The position numbers and the translations under genes were made by a program. A stretch of 39,332 nucleotides of DNA from positions 1 through 39,332 of the forward strand of contig JABWBB010000022.1 of NCBI GenBank assembly GCA_013360675.1. The letters run 5' to 3'. The notes under the pieces were generated by a model that ran no database searches, was not told the origin of the DNA, and saw only the letters and a list, made by a program, of their open reading frames with translations. How positions within the stretch are numbered: the first letter of the stretch is position 1; every line of letters starts with the position of its first letter. The stretch comes from Phycisphaerales bacterium. Lineage in GTDB: Bacteria; Planctomycetota; Phycisphaerae; Phycisphaerales; UBA1924. Shown piece after piece: positions 27,524-35,355 of the stretch.

Positions 27524-29207
27524 GTTACATGGACGGGCGAGGCGGGCATGCCGCGGGGCGGGTCTGGGGCTGTTGGCCCTGGTGCTGCTCGCGGGCGGGT
27601 GCGAGCAGAACCCCTTCGTGACGCACGAGTCGGACTATGGGCGGCGTGTGGCGATCGAACGCCTGCGCCGTGTCGAGCCGCTCGAGATCAATCGGTACGA
27701 GCGCCCGCGCGACGAGGTGCCCGCCACGCCGACCACCCCGGCCCCGGATCGGTTCGCGGGGCTGGAGGAGGTGCGGCTGGGTCTGGAGGAATGCCGCGCT
27801 TCGGCGCTGGCCAACAACCTTGATCTTCGCGTGGCGATGATCGAGCCGACGATCGCCAGCGAGCGGGTGAACGAGGAAGAGGGCAAGTTCGAGGCGGCCT
27901 TCACGCTGCGCGCCAGTTACCGCGACCTCGATTCGCCCACGGCGAGCCAGTTGGCCTCGGCCCAGAGCCAGACGTTCGTCGTGGAGCCGGGCGTGCGGAT
28001 CCCGCTGCGGACGGGGGGCACGGCGAGCATCACGCTCCCCTCGGCGATGAGCGAGAACAACAATCCCTTCTCGACGCTGAACCCCAGTTACACGAACGAC
28101 CTGCAGTTCTCGCTGAGCCACCAGTTGCTGCGCGGGGCGGGGCGTCACGTGACGATGGCCCCCCTGCGAATCGCGGCGTTCAACCGAAGGGCGACCGAGG
28201 CCTCGACGAAACTCGAGGTCACGCGCCAACTGGCGGCGGTGGACCGGGCGTATTGGCGTCTGTCGCAGGTGCGGGGCGAACTGAGCGTGGCGCAGCAGCA
28301 GTACGAACTGGCCGTCGCCCAGCAGGAGCGGGCCCAGCGCCGAGTGCTGGCGGGGGCATCGCCCGAGATCGAGGTGGTGCGGGCCCAGGCGGGCGTGGCG
28401 CAGCGGCTCGAGGCGATTTTGGTCGCGCAGAACAACGTGCTGCTGCAGCAGCGTGAACTCAAGCGGGTGATCAACCTGCCCGGGCTGGGTGTGGACTCGA
28501 AGGCGGTGGTGCTGCCCGCGACGATGCCCGACCCGGTCGAGTATGTCTTTGATCGCGACGCGCTGCTGGCGCACGCGATGGCCAACCGGATGGACCTGCT
28601 CGAGATCGAGATGCGTCTGGCGACCGACGCGGTGAACCAGGCCTTTGCGCGGAACCAGACCCTGCCGCTGGTCTCGCTGGACTACACCTACCGGGTGAAC
28701 GGGCTGGGGGGCTCGGTGGGCGACAGTTTCCGCACGCTCAAGGGGAATAACTTCGAGGACTGGGAACTGGGGCTGAGCGCGGAGATTCCGCTGGGCAACG
28801 AGGAGTCGCGGGCGCGCCTGCGTCAGGCGATGCTCCGCCGCATCCAGCGCCTGGGCAGCAAGGAGGCGCGCGAGCAGTCGATCCGACGCGAGGTGCTCGA
28901 CGCGATCGACACGATCGACGTGAGCTGGCAGCGGATCCTCGCCGCCCGCCAGAGCGTGATCCTGAACACCCGGGCGTACCAGGGCGAGCAGCGCCAGTTT
29001 GAGGTGGGGGCGAGCACGAGCACGGACGTGCTGGACGCCTCGGCCCGCCTGGCGTCGGCCCAGTTCGACGAGATCCGGGCGTTGACGCAGTACCAGATCG
29101 CGCAGGTGGATCTGGCGTTTGCCACGGGCACGCTGCTGGGGGCCAGCCGCGTGGAGTGGGAGCCGGCCCCGACGCCCAACGAACGGGCGGCGGACCCCGC
29201 GCCGTAG
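27516..29207 (+). CDS. TolC-like outer-membrane efflux protein (lipoprotein)
   Basis: The 563-residue protein is the outer-membrane channel of the tripartite system. It begins with a lipoprotein-type signal (LLALVLLAGGC, Cys29 as lipid site) and then a proline-rich linker. The outer-membrane-factor core shows LDLRVAMIEPTIASERV, long heptad-rich helices (VTRQLAAVDRAYWRLSQVRGELSVAQQQYELAVAQQERAQRRV and its counterpart near the C-terminus) and ASTSTDVLDASARLASAQ, a typical OEP end motif. The C-terminal ~20 residues are rich in Pro and Ala. The ATG at 27516 overlaps the permease stop, so translation is coupled. No terminator with a T-run is evident before nuoG, 61 bp later. Confidence 0.9.
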   Translation: MSELHGRARRACRGAGLGLLALVLLAGGCEQNPFVTHESDYGRRVAIERLRRVEPLEINRYERPRDEVPATPTTPAPDRFAGLEEVRLGLEECRASALANNLDLRVAMIEPTIASERVNEEEGKFEAAFTLRASYRDLDSPTASQLASAQSQTFVVEPGVRIPLRTGGTASITLPSAMSENNNPFSTLNPSYTNDLQFSLSHQLLRGAGRHVTMAPLRIAAFNRRATEASTKLEVTRQLAAVDRAYWRLSQVRGELSVAQQQYELAVAQQERAQRRVLAGASPEIEVVRAQAGVAQRLEAILVAQNNVLLQQRELKRVINLPGLGVDSKAVVLPATMPDPVEYVFDRDALLAHAMANRMDLLEIEMRLATDAVNQAFARNQTLPLVSLDYTYRVNGLGGSVGDSFRTLKGNNFEDWELGLSAEIPLGNEESRARLRQAMLRRIQRLGSKEAREQSIRREVLDAIDTIDVSWQRILAARQSVILNTRAYQGEQRQFEVGASTSTDVLDASARLASAQFDEIRALTQYQIAQVDLAFATGTLLGASRVEWEPAPTPNERAADPAP

Positions 29208-29268
29208 TTTGCCTTGTTCTGTCCCCAGCCCCGGACAGTGGGGTTCCGGCGGATTACCATTGGGGCCT

Positions 29269-31017
29269 ATGCCGAAGATCACCATCAACGGGCGCAACGT
29301 CGAGTTTCAGCCCGGGCAGACGATCCTGCAGGCGGCCAACGCGCAGCAGATCACGATCCCGCAGTATTGCTACCACAACGGGCTGTCGATCGCGGCGTCG
29401 TGCCGCATCTGCCTGGTGGAGATCTGGGCCCCCAACCCCAAGACCGGGCAACTCGAGCCCTTCATGGGCGGAAAGCTGATGCCCAGTTGCCAGCAGACCG
29501 CCTCGGACGGGATGGTGGTCTATTCCGACAGCCCCAAGGCGGTGGCGAACCAGAAGGCGGTGATGGAGTACCTGCTCATCAACCACCCGCTGGACTGCCC
29601 CGTGTGCGACCAGTCGGGCGAGTGCTTCCTGCAGGACTATTCCTATGAGTATGGGCGCGGCGTCTCGCGCTTCCAGGAGCAGAAGGTCAAGAACCCCAAG
29701 AAGGACGTTGGACCCAACGTCCTGCTCTATGCCGACCGCTGCATCATGTGCACCCGCTGCGTCCGCTTCACGCGCGAGGTCACCGGCACGAGCGAACTCA
29801 CCGTCACGGGGCGCGGCAACAAGGAAGAGATCGACGTCTTCCCCGGCATCCCCCTCGACAACCCCTTGGCCTCGAACGTCATCGACCTCTGCCCGGTGGG
29901 GGCGCTCCTCGACAAGGACTTCCTCTTTGCCCAGCGCGTCTGGTTCCTGCGCGAGACGCCCGGCATCGACCCCCTCACCGCCAGCGGCGACAACATCACC
30001 ATCCACCACAACGAGGGCAAGGTCTACCGCATCAAGCCCCGATTCAACGGCGCGATCAACAAGTGGTGGATCACCGACGAGGTGCGCTACGGCTGGAAGT
30101 TCGTGCACGCCGACAATCGCCTGCGTTCGCCCACCCGGCGCCAGTTCGGCACGGTCGTCGAGTGCGATTACCACCTCGCCTATCAGGAGGTGCTCGCCGC
30201 CGCCAAGCACGCGACGGACGAGGGCAAGCGCCTGGCGCTGCTCGTCAGCCCGATGCTCACCTGCGAAGAGGCATGGCTGCTGGCGAAACTCGCCCTGGCC
30301 ATCGATCCCAGCGCCACGCTGGGCGTCGGGCCCGTGCCCTTCCACGGCGAGGACAAGGTCTATCCGCCCGGCGCGAGCGAGAACGACCCCAAGGCATTCT
30401 TTGTCTGCTCAGAAAAGGCGCCCAACGCCCGCGGGGTGCGGCGCGTGCTCGCGGCGGCGGGGGGCAAGGCCCCGCTCGAGTTCGATGCCTTTGTCGGCGC
30501 GCTCGCCGGCGCGGGCGCGGTGGTGCTCACGGGCAACTATCCCAGCCAGTGGTCCACGCCGGGCTTGGTCGCGGCGTTGCGCGGGCGGTTCGTGGCGATC
30601 GTTGACACGCTCTCCAGCGACCTGACCGACGCCGCGGATGTGGTGATCCCGGGCGCGACCTTCGCCGAGAAGGCCGGCACCTTCGAGAATCGATCGGGCG
30701 TGCTGCAGGCCTTTGCGCAGGCGATCCCGGTGATCGAACTGGCCAAGGCCGAAGGGCAGATCGCGCTCGATCTCATGAGCATGCTCGAGGGTCGCCCCGA
30801 CCGCGATGAGAACTACCGCGTGATCATGGTCGAATCGACACGCGGGCAGGTCGCCGCGGGGGCGCAGACGGCGACGCCCCGCGCCGAGGCCTTCGACGCG
30901 GGCGCGGTCCGAGCCCGCATGGCCGGCGTGAGCGGGCTCGAGATGTTCGCGAGCAAGGTGTCGCTGCCGAGCGAGGCGGCGGCGGCCCGGACGGACATGC
31001 CGATCGTTTCACTGTAA
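29269..31017 (+). CDS. nuoG: NADH-quinone oxidoreductase subunit G (short form)
   Basis: NuoG is the iron-sulphur subunit of the peripheral arm of complex I. The 582-residue protein carries the plant-type [2Fe-2S] ligands Cys34, Cys45, Cys48 and Cys74 (N1b), the His106-Cys110-Cys113-Cys119 set (N5; HPLDCPVCDQSGEC) and Cys158, Cys161, Cys164 and Cys208 (N4; CIMCTRC, LCPVGAL). The molybdopterin-oxidoreductase-like domain (213-582) is short and has no N7-type CxxC set, so the protein is smaller than the ~900-residue E. coli subunit, as in some other phyla. The ATG at 29269 gives the usual MPKITINGR start, with GGGG shortly before it. No other nuo gene is in the window, so it is detached from its complex or sits at the edge of an operon broken by the repeat region. 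Confidence 0.9.
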   Translation: MPKITINGRNVEFQPGQTILQAANAQQITIPQYCYHNGLSIAASCRICLVEIWAPNPKTGQLEPFMGGKLMPSCQQTASDGMVVYSDSPKAVANQKAVMEYLLINHPLDCPVCDQSGECFLQDYSYEYGRGVSRFQEQKVKNPKKDVGPNVLLYADRCIMCTRCVRFTREVTGTSELTVTGRGNKEEIDVFPGIPLDNPLASNVIDLCPVGALLDKDFLFAQRVWFLRETPGIDPLTASGDNITIHHNEGKVYRIKPRFNGAINKWWITDEVRYGWKFVHADNRLRSPTRRQFGTVVECDYHLAYQEVLAAAKHATDEGKRLALLVSPMLTCEEAWLLAKLALAIDPSATLGVGPVPFHGEDKVYPPGASENDPKAFFVCSEKAPNARGVRRVLAAAGGKAPLEFDAFVGALAGAGAVVLTGNYPSQWSTPGLVAALRGRFVAIVDTLSSDLTDAADVVIPGATFAEKAGTFENRSGVLQAFAQAIPVIELAKAEGQIALDLMSMLEGRPDRDENYRVIMVESTRGQVAAGAQTATPRAEAFDAGAVRARMAGVSGLEMFASKVSLPSEAAAARTDMPIVSL

Positions 31018-31077
31018 CCCGCACGGTGCAGACACGCAGACTTAACGCGCAGACGCGGCGGGCGAGCGCGGGCGGGC

Positions 31078-31237
31078 GGTGGCACGCGGCTTCAGATCAA
31101 CCTTGATGCCGGGCATGCAGCCCGAGCATGAGCGAGGGCTTTCTTCATTGACAACACGGGCACAGAGGGCCCTCCCTGACGGTCGGGCTGCATGCCGGAC
31201 ACCACGCGCCGCGCAGACGCGTCGGGTGGTGGCACCC
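31078..31237. repeat. Long palindromic repeat, copy 1
   Basis: It starts GGTGGCACGCGGCTTCAGAT and ends GTCGGGTGGTGGCACCC. The core is a long imperfect hairpin: GCATGCAGCCCGA (31113-31125) pairs perfectly with TCGGGCTGCATGC (31183-31195), and the inner GAGGGC (31134-31139) pairs with GCCCTC (31169-31174). There is no coding potential. It looks like an extragenic palindromic or MITE-like element. Confidence 0.85.
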
Positions 31238-31247
31238 GATGTTGGGT

Positions 31248-31407
31248 GGTGGCACGCGGCTTCAGATCAACCTTGATGCCGGGCATGCAGCCCGAGCGTG
31301 AGCGAGGGCTTTCTTCATTAACAACACGTGTACAGAGAGCCCTCCCTGACGGTCGGGCTGCATGCCGGACACCACGCCCCGCGCAGACGCATCGGGTGGT
31401 GGTGCCA
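31248..31407. repeat. Long palindromic repeat, copy 2
   Basis: It is a near-identical direct copy of 31078-31237, offset by 170 bp. Differences are few (for example GAGCGTGAGCGA instead of GAGCATGAGCGA, and ACACGTGTACAGAGAG in the loop). The two copies differ mainly in the loop, while the arms are nearly invariant, which suggests that stem pairing is what is kept. Confidence 0.85.
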
Positions 31408-31469
31408 GAACCATGCGCGTGGCATCACCCGGAGCATGCGGGTGGTCGTGCCCGGCGGAATGAAACCGC

Positions 31470-33434
31470 TTACTTGAGTTCTGCGCCTTGTTCGCGGGCC
31501 TTGGCCGCGTCGAGCTTGCGCTGCTGGTCGGCGCGGAAGGCGTCGAGGCCGGGCGGCGGAGGGAAGACGGCCTCAAAGGGTCGCGTCCCCTCGGCCTTGG
31601 CGATGGCTTCCATCTCCTGGCGGAAGCGGGCCTCGAGCACGCCGTAGGCGTAGAGGCGAAGGTCGTTGCTGGCCCGGTCGTAGACGTTTTCGGCGGCCTC
31701 GGGCGTGAGCGACATGACGAACTGGGCGAAGACGATGCCCGCGGCTTCGCGGAAGTCGCTGGGCATCATCTCCATGCGGGCGCTGCCCCGATCGACGTTG
31801 GTCGTGCGGAACTGCTTCTCGAAGAACGCCTTGTGGAAGCGGCTGGCGTATTCGAACTGGGCCGCGAAGATGTCCATGTCGCCCGCCAGCAACCCGGCGG
31901 TGTAAGCCCCCAGCAACGCGCCGTTCACCTGGGCGACGGCGACGTTGGGCGTGCCGATGCGATCGAGCAGCTCGCGGCTAACAAAGTCGTCCAGCGGTGC
32001 GGAGAGTTCAACCCGGCGCAACGGGTCGTTGATGTTGATCCCCTCCCACGTGCGGAGGCGCTGGTACCACTGCTCGGCGCTGCGCCGATCACCCCGGGCG
32101 AAGAAGAAGCAGACGGCGTCGCGCAGGAAGTTTTCATAACCCGCGGCCATCGGGCGATACCCCCGGTCGTAGGGGTTGTCGACCCACGAGCGGCTGGCGG
32201 CGTCGTCGAGGATGTCGCCGTAGGACTGCACAAAGGCCGGGTTGGGCACCGCGAAGAGCATCGCCGTCGAGGACTGGCTCAGGCGGAAAGCGGCGAAGTC
32301 GAAGTAGAGATCGCCGTAGCGGAAGAGATCCTGGATGGCCTGCACGGTGACGCGATCGGAATTGATGAAGTCGAAGTCTCGCTTGTTGCCCTCGTAGCGC
32401 CGGCTCTGCGAGGTCTCGACGCCGCGCGAGGACCAGTAGAGCGCGTGGGCCGCGGGCGTGCGCCAGTCGATGGGACCAAACCGGTGCGTGTAGCGGATCA
32501 TCCGATCCGGCTCCATGCGGTAGCGATCGGTCAGGACCTGTCGCCGTACGTAGCGCAGCAGCACGGGCCAGGCCTTGGCATAGGCGGGGTCTTCGATCAG
32601 GGCGGCGACGGGCCCGAGGAAGGGGCCGGGGTTGCGCTTGGCCGCGGCCCCGCCATAGCCCTTGATCAGGTGCGTGTAGGTTTCATAGCGGTCGAGCAGG
32701 CTCAGGTCGGGCTTGACGTTGATGGCGACGAGGCGCTCGACGAGCTGGGTCGTGGTCGGCTCGACGCGGGCCATCTCTTCGAGGGTCGTGGGGGCGTCGG
32801 CGAAGGTCTGCAGCCAGTCGGCGTACTTCTTGATCGCGTAATCACGGTCGCGGTCGGCTGGCTCGCGCGCCGGGGGCGGGCCGAGCACGACGGTCCACTC
32901 AGCGGCGTGGCGACGCTTGTAGTACTGGTTGGCGTCGTCGGTCCACCCGCCGATCTTGTGCGAGTAGATCCAGCCCAGTTCCTTGTGCAGCAGCAGGTCG
33001 TTGGGGTTGGCGGGGATGGCCTCGTCGCGCAGCAGGCGGATGCCGGCCATGACCCAGTTCCACCGCTCGTCGGCGGTCTGCGTGGCGACGGAGATGTTGT
33101 ACGCGAGGTTCCACGCATGGAAGACCCACACGCGGGGGAAGCGGGGCTGCAGGCGCGTGATCGCGCGCGACAGTTCGATGGCCTCGTAGTACTTCCCGTC
33201 TTCCTTCATCTCATTGGCGCGCATCCAGAGCCAGTTGACGAAGATCCCGCGGAACGCGCCCATCGCGATCCCCGCCGAGACCTCCCACGTCTGGCCCTCT
33301 TCGGCGGTGTCGGTGTAGACGAGTTTCGATCGCCCCGCCAGCCCCGACAGCGCGGTGGTCAGCCCCGTCGATGCGACCAGGCACCCCACCAGGATGAGGG
33401 CGGCGATGATCTGGATGCGCGTGTCGCGGGTCAT
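31470..33434 (-). CDS. Membrane-anchored alpha-helical protein of unknown function
   Basis: I do not recognise a named family. The 654-residue protein has one N-terminal membrane helix (about 9-31), then a long soluble part that is mostly helical and rich in Trp, Tyr and Arg. The segment GKYYEAIELSRAITRLQPRFPRVWVFHAWNLAYN looks like a tetratricopeptide-type helix pair, and FARGDRRSAEQWYQRLRTW resembles another. Other conserved-looking stretches are NDLLLHKELGWIYSHKIGGWTDDANQYYKRRHAAEW and RYTHRFGPIDWRTPAAHALYW. The C-terminus is charged and coiled-coil-like. It starts 7 bp after the ABC permease stop and is the last gene of the SPFH/ABC operon, which suggests an extracytoplasmic scaffold or partner of that transporter. 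Confidence 0.72.
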   Translation of the reverse strand: MTRDTRIQIIAALILVGCLVASTGLTTALSGLAGRSKLVYTDTAEEGQTWEVSAGIAMGAFRGIFVNWLWMRANEMKEDGKYYEAIELSRAITRLQPRFPRVWVFHAWNLAYNISVATQTADERWNWVMAGIRLLRDEAIPANPNDLLLHKELGWIYSHKIGGWTDDANQYYKRRHAAEWTVVLGPPPAREPADRDRDYAIKKYADWLQTFADAPTTLEEMARVEPTTTQLVERLVAINVKPDLSLLDRYETYTHLIKGYGGAAAKRNPGPFLGPVAALIEDPAYAKAWPVLLRYVRRQVLTDRYRMEPDRMIRYTHRFGPIDWRTPAAHALYWSSRGVETSQSRRYEGNKRDFDFINSDRVTVQAIQDLFRYGDLYFDFAAFRLSQSSTAMLFAVPNPAFVQSYGDILDDAASRSWVDNPYDRGYRPMAAGYENFLRDAVCFFFARGDRRSAEQWYQRLRTWEGININDPLRRVELSAPLDDFVSRELLDRIGTPNVAVAQVNGALLGAYTAGLLAGDMDIFAAQFEYASRFHKAFFEKQFRTTNVDRGSARMEMMPSDFREAAGIVFAQFVMSLTPEAAENVYDRASNDLRLYAYGVLEARFRQEMEAIAKAEGTRPFEAVFPPPPGLDAFRADQQRKLDAAKAREQGAELK

Positions 33435-33441
33435 CGGTGCG

Positions 33442-35355
33442 TCAGTTCCCCGAGTAGGTCGCCAGTTCTCGCCGACGGAAAATGCCCACGCCCGCGCCGA
33501 ACAGGATGAGCGTCCACGCCAGCAGGACGCCGGCCCCCAGCGCCATGGTGGAGAAACTCAGTTTCAGGCCCTCGACCAGGCGCGCGGTGGGGCGCAGGTC
33601 GCCATAAACCGTGAAGGCATTGCCGATGCCCGTGGCCACCCACGAGACGGCGGTGTTGAAGTAGAGCGTCTTGCCCTCGCGGTCTTCGGTCCAGAAGTTC
33701 TCGAGCGAGGCCAGCAGGAAGGTCGAGCCCTCGGCGGCGAAGAAGATGGTGAATGCGCACAGACACGCCACCGGAAAGCTCATGAAGGTCGAGCAGAAGA
33801 CGCCCACCATGGCCAGGAAGGCGAGCTTGATCCAGAGCGCGCCCACCACGCGGGCGAAGTTGGCGCCGAACGTACCGTCGGAGTACGAGAGCGAGAGCCC
33901 ATCGGGCGGGAAGGAGATCGTCTCGGGGTTGGCGATCATCGTGCCCGCGTCGCCGTTGACGATGACCAGTTTGGCAATGCCGTCTTCGTCGATGACCCCG
34001 GGCAGGATGGGCAGGGTCTGGGTCTGGCCCAGGCCGACCTCGCGGACCTCGGGCGCGGTCCCGCCGAACTGGAACGAGACTTTGTACGTCTGGTCGGGCG
34101 GGTTCGAGCCGGCGTTGACCTTGAAGCGGAAGAAGAGCGGGCGCGTGGAGTTTCTCGCGCTGCCCAGCCCGCTGAAGCGGTAGAACTCACGCCGCCCCGG
34201 CTCGATGGCGCGGTATTCGTCCTGCACGGCACGCCCGAGGCTGCGTTCGATCTCGGCGCGGAGCTCGGCCTCGCGGACGCGGCGCTCGGGCCCGGGGGCC
34301 ATGTCGCCCAGCACCTCGTTGATGAAGGTCTCGGCCCGGGCGTTGACGTTCTTGCGGAACTGCTCGTCGTCGAGGGGGAGCGGATCGGGGTCGACCTGCA
34401 CGCGGGCGGCGAGGACCTGTGTTTCAAGCAGGAAGCGGTCCTCGGCCACGCCGCGCTCTTCGACCGCGACATACGCCGCCCGTTCGCCCACCGCGGGCTG
34501 CCCACGCAGGTGTTCGGCGAACATGAAGATGCCCGAGGCGCACACGCCCAGCAGCACCGCCCCGAGCGTCACCACGCCCAGCCATTTGCCCAGCAGGTAT
34601 TCCCACGCCCGCACGGGCTTGGTCATCGTCTGCCAGATGATCTTGTCGCGCTGCTCGAAGGCGACCGTCGCGCACGAGAAGAGCAGCGTCAGGACGGCGA
34701 TCAGCCAGAACGCGCCCCCCGTGCCGTATTGCAGGAATGCCTGCATCCGGTAGCGGAGCGGCTGCTCGCTGTCGAGCAGCGTGGGGAGAGCGGCCATCAT
34801 GAAGATCAGCAGGATGATGAAGACGGCGCTCAGACGCATCCGCGTCGATTCGGCCAGCACATTGCGAGCGATGGCGAAGACCGGTCCGGGCAGGCTCATC
34901 AGCAGCATCGCGCCGCGCATCAGCGCGATGAACGACCCGGCCAGCACGCCCAGCCCCGCGATCATCGGGATCGCGTCGCGCCCGATCCCCGTCAGCCAGA
35001 CGCCCCACAGAGGCAGGGCGCAGGCGACGCCCAGGCCCAGGTAGGTCAGCGACAGCCCCAGCCAGATGACAACCAGGCACAGGCCCCACGCGATGCCGAT
35101 CATCGCCGCCGACGAGCCCAGGCTTGTTCGAGCCGAGACCACGTCGCGCAGGATGCGTGAGGTCTGGTCGATGGCGGTGCCCGCGGCGTCGGTCGCCGCC
35201 GGGGCCAGATCGGGCTGGCCCGAGGCCTTGAGCGCGACGCCGATGGCGACGATGCCCCCGACCGAGGCCAGCGTGACCAGCACGCTCGCGATGACCTTGA
35301 AGGTGCGAGCCTGTTGCAGGCGGTCGAGGGCGCGCAGGCGGTCCCGCAGGGTCAC
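33442..35355 (-). CDS. ABC-2-type permease with large extracytoplasmic domain
   Basis: The 637-residue inner-membrane protein has about seven helices in residues 20-280, a soluble region at about 281-500 and three more helices at about 503-525, 528-550 and 604-625. EQRDKIIWQTMTKPVRAWEYLLGKWLG (from 234) is the ABC-2 permease signature region, also seen in NosY/GldF-type permeases. The soluble insert has a helical first half (EQFRKNVNARAETFINEV and onward) and a beta-rich second half (LFFRFKVNAG, YKVSFQFGG, IAKLVIVNGD). It is predicted to lie outside the cytoplasm. A GTG start at 35355 overlaps the ATPase stop (GTGA), so subunits are translationally coupled. The substrate is unknown. Confidence 0.82.
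   Translation of the reverse strand: MTLRDRLRALDRLQQARTFKVIASVLVTLASVGGIVAIGVALKASGQPDLAPAATDAAGTAIDQTSRILRDVVSARTSLGSSAAMIGIAWGLCLVVIWLGLSLTYLGLGVACALPLWGVWLTGIGRDAIPMIAGLGVLAGSFIALMRGAMLLMSLPGPVFAIARNVLAESTRMRLSAVFIILLIFMMAALPTLLDSEQPLRYRMQAFLQYGTGGAFWLIAVLTLLFSCATVAFEQRDKIIWQTMTKPVRAWEYLLGKWLGVVTLGAVLLGVCASGIFMFAEHLRGQPAVGERAAYVAVEERGVAEDRFLLETQVLAARVQVDPDPLPLDDEQFRKNVNARAETFINEVLGDMAPGPERRVREAELRAEIERSLGRAVQDEYRAIEPGRREFYRFSGLGSARNSTRPLFFRFKVNAGSNPPDQTYKVSFQFGGTAPEVREVGLGQTQTLPILPGVIDEDGIAKLVIVNGDAGTMIANPETISFPPDGLSLSYSDGTFGANFARVVGALWIKLAFLAMVGVFCSTFMSFPVACLCAFTIFFAAEGSTFLLASLENFWTEDREGKTLYFNTAVSWVATGIGNAFTVYGDLRPTARLVEGLKLSFSTMALGAGVLLAWTLILFGAGVGIFRRRELATYSGN

Larger units (their letters stand above)
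31018..31469. other. Convergent intergenic region with two tandem long repeats
   Basis: This 452-bp gap lies between the 3' ends of nuoG and the unknown membrane protein gene. It has no gene. Two copies of a ~160-bp palindromic element fill 31078-31407; the flanks (31018-31077, 31408-31469) contain further GGTGGC/GCCACC-like words but nothing interpretable. Confidence 0.8.

Noticed and set aside
24195..29207. Macrolide-resistance pump (macAB-tolC proper)
   Set aside because: Family membership is clear but the cargo is not; MacAB-like pumps also export lipids, peptides and siderophores, so no resistance role or gene symbol is assigned.
31078..31407. CRISPR array
   Set aside because: Only two ~160-bp repeats, no short unique spacers and no cas gene; the units are long palindromes.
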